Virus record (IMG/VR): IMGVR_UViG_3300024239_000132
Span: 1 to 64,000 of that record
Origin: a virus
Reading direction: 5' to 3' (one strand)
DNA: 64,000 bases
Part shown: one piece after another, positions 61,159 to 64,000 of the stretch
Layout: the number at the start of each line of letters is the position of its first letter
Numbering within the stretch: the stretch's first letter is position 1
The notes under the pieces: generated by a model
Databases searched by the model: none
Told to the model about the DNA's origin: nothing
Seen by the model: the letters and a program-made list of their open reading frames with translations, nothing else
Position numbers and translations under genes: made by a program

Positions 61159-61329
61159 TCATGCTCGGTGTCTGGTATTCATGGGTATGGGCTTCGGTTG
61201 AGCCCTGATTGGTCTGGCCCTTAGGGCATCAGACTTGAACTTTGAAGGTTTAATTCTCCTTTGTGATCCTGCTCCACGTTCAGTGAGTATGATCTGAACC
61301 AGAAAGTGAAGCAGGATATCGGTGGTCAA
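61159..61329 (-). CDS. Possible 56-residue basic protein after RNAP1
   Basis: TTG 61329 has AGGAG eleven bases upstream, and 56 codons end 3 bases before the next gene's ATG. The product starts with a hydrophobic stretch (DILLHFLVQIILTE) and then is rich in Arg, Lys and Pro. The same DNA also contains nested inverted repeats (ATCCTGCT/AGCAGGAT, GTTCAG/CTGAAC), so it may instead be a structured leader. Low confidence. Confidence 0.3.
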   Translation of the reverse strand: MTTDILLHFLVQIILTERGAGSQRRIKPSKFKSDALRARPIRAQPKPIPMNTRHRA

Positions 61330-61337
61330 GGTGGATC

Positions 61338-61359
61338 ACTCCTGAGAATTGTCAGGAGT
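61338..61359 (-). other. Hairpin directly after RNAP1 stop
   Basis: ACTCCTGA (61338-61345) pairs with TCAGGAGT (61352-61359), loop of 6. It touches the RNAP1 stop codon. There is no T run, so partial termination or mRNA 3' processing is more likely than full termination. Confidence 0.55.
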
Positions 61360-62205
61360 TTATTCCACTAGCTCCTTGTCAGCAAGCTGGACTACGGCCT
61401 TGTTCCAGCTCGTGCCCATGTACGAAATGAAATAGCCCTGACAGTACGTCCGACCTCGCTTGTCGTACTTGTGGGTGAGGTAGAAGCTGTTGCCTAAGGA
61501 CAGGATCTTGCCGATCACTTCCTTGGCTCCGCGGTCGTATTTTTCAAACGCACGGACACGCTTTTGGAAGTCGGTCTTGGACTCGCCTTCCTTGGGCTTG
61601 TCGAGGTTACGCCACTCATTGCGAACCAGGAATGCCGTACCCTCGTCGATCGAGAAGCGGATCTTGTTCATGCGATTGATGTGGTCGAGGCACACATCGT
61701 CATCATGATGGTTCTGCTTCAGGATGATCGAGCCACGGGCAGTGAGGTAGCCGGTCTCACGGTTGTTGGTTACCGGCTCTGGTTCGATGACCATAGGCAG
61801 TGGGAACTGGTACTTGGCAATCTCTTCGTGGACTTCAGGCCCTACGTCGAACTCCATGATGAACTTGCCGGTGATCTCGTCATAAGTGACCAGATCAACC
61901 TCGGCACACTTGTAGAGCATGTCAGCAGCCAGCTGGCTGGCATTGTGAAGAGGCTCGAAGTGCTTACGCAGGATGCCCACCAGAGTGCTGACATCAGCAC
62001 GCTTGTGCAGGACCATCTGAACCAGAAGTTCGATACCGAACTCTGGCAGGATCGAGTGCTCCTTCATGTGGGCTACGAAATCTTCCTCCTCGCACTCAAG
62101 GAATTCCTTGCGAATGCGTGGGAGGAGCTGGTTCTTCGAATAAAGGTGCTCCAGCTCCATCTGGAGATCCAGACGAGCAGCGTCGATGTCGGTTCTAGCG
62201 AGCAA
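61360..62205 (-). CDS. RNAP1, N-terminal subunit of split T7-like RNA polymerase
   Basis: This is a 281-residue protein, near the 269 of N4 RNAP1. It ends with the T7-polymerase region before motif A: THKYDKRGRTYCQGYFIS with Asp248, Arg252 and Tyr254. The catalytic motifs lie in RNAP2, so the enzyme is split at the same place as in N4. The two genes are separated here by about 1.3 kb and four to five small genes. ATG 62205 overlaps the upstream gene by 11 nt. Confidence 0.92.
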   Translation of the reverse strand: MLARTDIDAARLDLQMELEHLYSKNQLLPRIRKEFLECEEEDFVAHMKEHSILPEFGIELLVQMVLHKRADVSTLVGILRKHFEPLHNASQLAADMLYKCAEVDLVTYDEITGKFIMEFDVGPEVHEEIAKYQFPLPMVIEPEPVTNNRETGYLTARGSIILKQNHHDDDVCLDHINRMNKIRFSIDEGTAFLVRNEWRNLDKPKEGESKTDFQKRVRAFEKYDRGAKEVIGKILSLGNSFYLTHKYDKRGRTYCQGYFISYMGTSWNKAVVQLADKELVE

Positions 62206-62437
62206 TGATACTCTCCTTCAGCTTATCTCGTAGGGATGCTTTGAGGTAGCGACGCTTGAAACCCATGAGTTCACGGGTGGCATCTGCTGCATCGATGGCT
62301 TCTTTGGTCTCAGCTGAGCCAAATTCGCCTATCATCATTTTTCGATGACTGACCCGTCTCTCGAAATCCTCGATAGACACATGCTCCCAAGCGACCTCCT
62401 CGACAGTCTTCGAGGCCATGTCTGATCGGACGGTCAT
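62195..62437 (-). CDS. Small early protein, distant member of the right-end family
   Basis: This is an 80-residue protein with start ATG 62437, overlapping neighbours by 4 and 11 nt. The central part (FGSAETKEAIDAADATRELMGFKRR) matches the C-terminal pattern (ADAIRRAQVIRKLMG) of the tandem family at 63154-63879. It directly precedes RNAP1. Function unknown. Confidence 0.6.
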   Translation of the reverse strand: MTVRSDMASKTVEEVAWEHVSIEDFERRVSHRKMMIGEFGSAETKEAIDAADATRELMGFKRRYLKASLRDKLKESIIAR

Positions 62438-62736
62438 GGATCTGTCCCTTCAGCGTACATGTTGAACCCTGCCCAGTAGCCTTCTGGTTCTCCTTTCGAA
62501 TATGAAATGGACACAACATCTCGGTGAGCTCTGGCAAGTTTGCCGGCTCTGCTGATGATGTCTTTGGTCTTGTTGTTGAGCGGTCGATCCCCGATCCATA
62601 AATGGATGTTCACACCGTCAGGACCTGCAAGCTCAGTATCGTAGGGGATTGGATCTTCCCCTTTGAGCCAGATGGTTCCTTCAGCTTTGGTGTTGGGATT
62701 GGGGATCTGGATGGGACTGCGAGAAGCCCGTCTCAT
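62434..62736 (-). CDS. Small early protein, unknown
   Basis: This is a 100-residue protein with start ATG 62736 (MRRASRSPIQ), in 4-nt overlap with both neighbours. It is beta-rich with GPDGVNIHLWIGDRPLNN and a C-terminal GYWAGFNMYAEGTDP. No family recognised. Confidence 0.55.
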   Translation of the reverse strand: MRRASRSPIQIPNPNTKAEGTIWLKGEDPIPYDTELAGPDGVNIHLWIGDRPLNNKTKDIISRAGKLARAHRDVVSISYSKGEPEGYWAGFNMYAEGTDP

Positions 62737-62918
62737 GCTGCATGTCCGCGGATAAGGGCATCGACGATCAGCTGTCGACGGCGCTTCTCTGCTGCCACTT
62801 TGGAGATGAGACCAGGATTGCATTGAACCAGGTAGGGATAGCTCCCTTGGGTCGTGTGTCCTGCTTTCAGGGTGATGAGGTCATCACTGCGAAAGGTGAA
62901 TGGAAAGATGTTGGTCAT
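62733..62918 (-). CDS. 61-residue early protein
   Basis: ATG 62918 overlaps the upstream stop (ATGA). The product has a beta-rich start (TNIFPFTFRSDDLITLKAG) and a basic helical end (VAAEKRRRQLIVDALIRG), which suggests nucleic-acid contact. Function unknown. Confidence 0.55.
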   Translation of the reverse strand: MTNIFPFTFRSDDLITLKAGHTTQGSYPYLVQCNPGLISKVAAEKRRRQLIVDALIRGHAA

Positions 62919-63106
62919 GCTTCACCTGATTCGACTACGTCGACCCACTCAATACGGCATTCTCCGTCATGAGCTTCGCAGTAACTGCCTTTGTCGAAGG
63001 TAGTGGAAAGTTCCCATTGATTGGTCTCGAGGTTCCAGGATGCATAAGCATCAGCGAGTACCTCATCGCTCCCACACGAGGAGCATACAGGTTTTTGTTT
63101 GGTCAT
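62915..63106 (-). CDS. Zinc-ribbon-like early protein
   Basis: This is a 63-residue protein with start ATG 63106. CSSCGSDEVL at 8-17 and YCEAHDGEC further on provide four cysteines for a zinc ribbon. Coupled to the next gene by ATGA. It may act on host transcription, but that is only a guess from size and timing. Confidence 0.6.
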   Translation of the reverse strand: MTKQKPVCSSCGSDEVLADAYASWNLETNQWELSTTFDKGSYCEAHDGECRIEWVDVVESGEA

Positions 63107-63134
63107 GATCTTATCCTTGGTTCAGAGCCCAAGA

Positions 63135-63147
63135 GGCGCGAAGCGCC
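63135..63147. promoter_or_regulatory. GGCGC-GAA-GCGCC mini-hairpin
   Basis: A 5-bp stem with a GAA loop contains GCGAAGC, a DNA mini-hairpin known to be very stable and found in N4 early promoters. It lies in the only gap (63107-63153) of the right-end operon. The GAA loop is on the plus strand, while the genes here are on the minus strand, so its use as their promoter is doubtful. Confidence 0.45.
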
Positions 63148-63153
63148 AGGGCA

Positions 63154-63348
63154 TTAGGGAACCAGAAGCCGAACTGTATCGATCGCTCTGCCTAAGGCAT
63201 CGAACACGGCATCTTCAGGAAAGCGTCTGAGCATCTCCTGAAACATGTTCCATCTTATATCCTGGGCTGCCCTGTTATCCAGCCAGTCGGGGAACAGGTA
63301 GGGATAATGCTCGTATTCCAGAGCGAGTTCATCGAGGCTTTTGGTCAT
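63154..63348 (-). CDS. Tandem early family, copy 4
   Basis: This is a 64-residue protein with start ATG 63348 (MTKSLDELALEY), overlapping the upstream stop by 4 nt. It shares the family plan: LxxLAxxY opening, aromatic/Arg middle, and a C-terminal helix AxxAIxxVRxL. It ends with CTTCTGGTTCCCTAA, another copy of the intergenic motif. Function unknown. Confidence 0.6.
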   Translation of the reverse strand: MTKSLDELALEYEHYPYLFPDWLDNRAAQDIRWNMFQEMLRRFPEDAVFDALGRAIDTVRLLVP

Positions 63349-63539
63349 TGACCCATCAAGGCTTTGATCTCGTACCATCGCTCGATCGCTCTCTTGGTGG
63401 CCTTCTTCCCATGAAGCCGGATCATCTTAAGATAGATCTGGTCACGGGTGTTGTGGCTTTCCAACCATTTCCAGTCGGCCACTGGTTTTGTGAATACGAA
63501 GCGTTTCGCCAAGAGCTCAAGGTCTTTGTTGGCTTTCAT
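63345..63539 (-). CDS. Tandem early family, copy 3
   Basis: This is a 64-residue protein with start ATG 63539. Family pattern: LELLAKRFVFTKPVADW at the start and ATKRAIERWYEIKALMG at the end, closely matching copy 2. 4-nt overlaps on both sides. Basic and helical. Confidence 0.62.
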   Translation of the reverse strand: MKANKDLELLAKRFVFTKPVADWKWLESHNTRDQIYLKMIRLHGKKATKRAIERWYEIKALMGQ

Positions 63540-63700
63540 AGTCCCATCAGCTTTCTGATTACTTGAGCTCTACGAATGGCGTCTGCGGCTGCTTGGCTGC
63601 CATAAAGGACATCCATTCTTTGGCGTCGGTTCCATTTTTCAGTGACGCTCTTGGAGCAGCAATATTCAGCAGCCAGTTGATCAAGATCAGGCTTGCTCAT
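63536..63700 (-). CDS. Tandem early family, copy 2
   Basis: This is a 54-residue protein with start ATG 63700. It shows the pattern most clearly: LDQLAAEYCCSKSVTEKW, then RRQRMDVLYGSQAAADAIRR and VIRKLMG. 4-nt overlaps with both neighbours. Confidence 0.62.
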   Translation of the reverse strand: MSKPDLDQLAAEYCCSKSVTEKWNRRQRMDVLYGSQAAADAIRRAQVIRKLMGL

Positions 63701-63879
63701 TGCTTGGCTCCGATGAGCTCGAAAACATGACGCATCCTTCTGATGGCCCTGTCTGTCTCGACACCACCGAATACACCGCACATCTGTGCATAGAGGGTGA
63801 TACTATGGTGTACCGAGATCGATGGATCGAGGTACTTGGCAGCCAGTTCTTCGAGGGATTCTCGCTTAGCTTTTGCCAT
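63697..63879 (-). CDS. Tandem early family, copy 1
   Basis: This is a 60-residue protein with start ATG 63879, the first gene of this operon in the window. SLEELAAKYLDPS and TDRAIRRMRHVFELIG match the family ends. It is read from the structured region at 63880-64000. Function unknown. Confidence 0.62.
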   Translation of the reverse strand: MAKAKRESLEELAAKYLDPSISVHHSITLYAQMCGVFGGVETDRAIRRMRHVFELIGAKQ

Positions 63880-64000
63880 GGTGAGATAACCTTGCCATCA
63901 GCTGCCGACCGCTCTCGCTACGCTTCGCGATCTGGCAGCTTGAATGCCTGGTGAAGAGGGATGTGTAGTAGGCAACAGTTTTGCCTGTCACATCCTTCCT
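63880..64000 (-). promoter_or_regulatory. Leader and candidate early promoter region at right edge
   Basis: There is no gene in these 121 bases. On the minus strand the region holds CGC-GAA-GCG (63921-63929), which contains GCGAAGC, inside a larger inverted repeat AGCTGCC/GGCAGCT (63900-63906 with 63934-63940). Another nested repeat, GGATGTG/CACATCC with AGGCAA/TTGCCT, lies at 63959-63995. It sits 42 bases before the first ATG of the early operon, in the right direction for a vRNAP-type promoter. The rest of the leader is outside the window. Confidence 0.45.

Noticed and set aside
1-64000. Bacterial chromosome with an integrated prophage
   Set aside because: N4-type genes lie on both sides of the core and no chromosomal housekeeping gene is seen, so the attP is unrecombined.
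1-64000. CRISPR arrays and insertion sequences
   Set aside because: No regularly spaced direct repeats and no transposase were seen. The only mobile-type genes are the HNH gene and the integrase.

Overview
The window is most of the genome of a podovirus of the N4 type (Schitoviridae). The evidence is a late operon in N4 order (lysis genes, 94-kDa-type portal, scaffold-like protein, major capsid protein, internal virion proteins) that ends in a 3452-residue virion RNA polymerase. There is also a replication block with a family A DNA polymerase, Dda-like helicase, primase-like protein and N4-type SSB, and a transcription block with the split T7-like polymerase RNAP1/RNAP2 and the AAA+/VWA pair. 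The large terminase and the rest of the tail genes are not here and must lie outside the window. The host is probably an alphaproteobacterium, perhaps a sphingomonad. That is inferred from a GC-rich accessory block typical of prophages of that group and from a tRNA-Val(CAC) 3' end in the attachment site. It is not proven.

Layout. 1-3333, plus strand: end of a structural gene, a tailspike with an SGNH/SASA-type esterase domain, a LamG-like protein and a 50-residue protein, GC-rich from about 900 on. 3452-5309, plus: holin-like proteins, GH19-like endolysin, overlapping Rz/Rz1. 5403-27234, plus: capsid and ejection proteins, then the virion RNA polymerase, closed by a bidirectional terminator. 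27450-43534, minus: DNA replication, recombination and nucleotide metabolism, interrupted by an HNH homing-type gene. 43615-46573, plus: a second receptor-binding module (beta-helix tailspike). 46574-46996: structured non-coding DNA. 46997-51201, minus: fourteen small GC-rich accessory genes linked by overlapping starts. 51254-53512: integration module made of attP, a lipoprotein, a small gene, a tyrosine integrase and an Xis-like protein. 53524-63879, minus: dCTP deaminase, VWA/AAA+ pair, RNAP2, RNAP1 and many small early proteins, including a tandem family of related genes at the right edge.

How it works together. By analogy with N4, the giant polymerase is packaged and injected, and it transcribes the right-hand early genes from hairpin promoters. 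RNAP1/RNAP2 then transcribe the middle genes, and SSB with host polymerase serves the late genes. Two sets of receptor-binding proteins carry separate polysaccharide-active domains. ThyX, dCTP deaminase, a MazG-like enzyme and glutaredoxin reshape nucleotide pools.

Most unusual point: this N4-type phage carries a complete-looking integration module. A 48-base attP core (51334-51381) matches the 3' part of a tRNA-Val gene from the anticodon stem to CCA. It is flanked on both sides by CATACAAA-type arm repeats, with int and xis next to it. N4-type genes lie on both sides of the core, so the site is an intact attP and the sequence is a virion or excised form. No recognisable CI-type repressor was found. 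Other points for a second look are a homing-type gene that duplicated the 3' end of its neighbour, a HEFLH motif in the virion polymerase, a tiny plus-strand transcription unit inside the early minus-strand operon, a tandem paralogue array, and several short genes of 20 to 56 codons.
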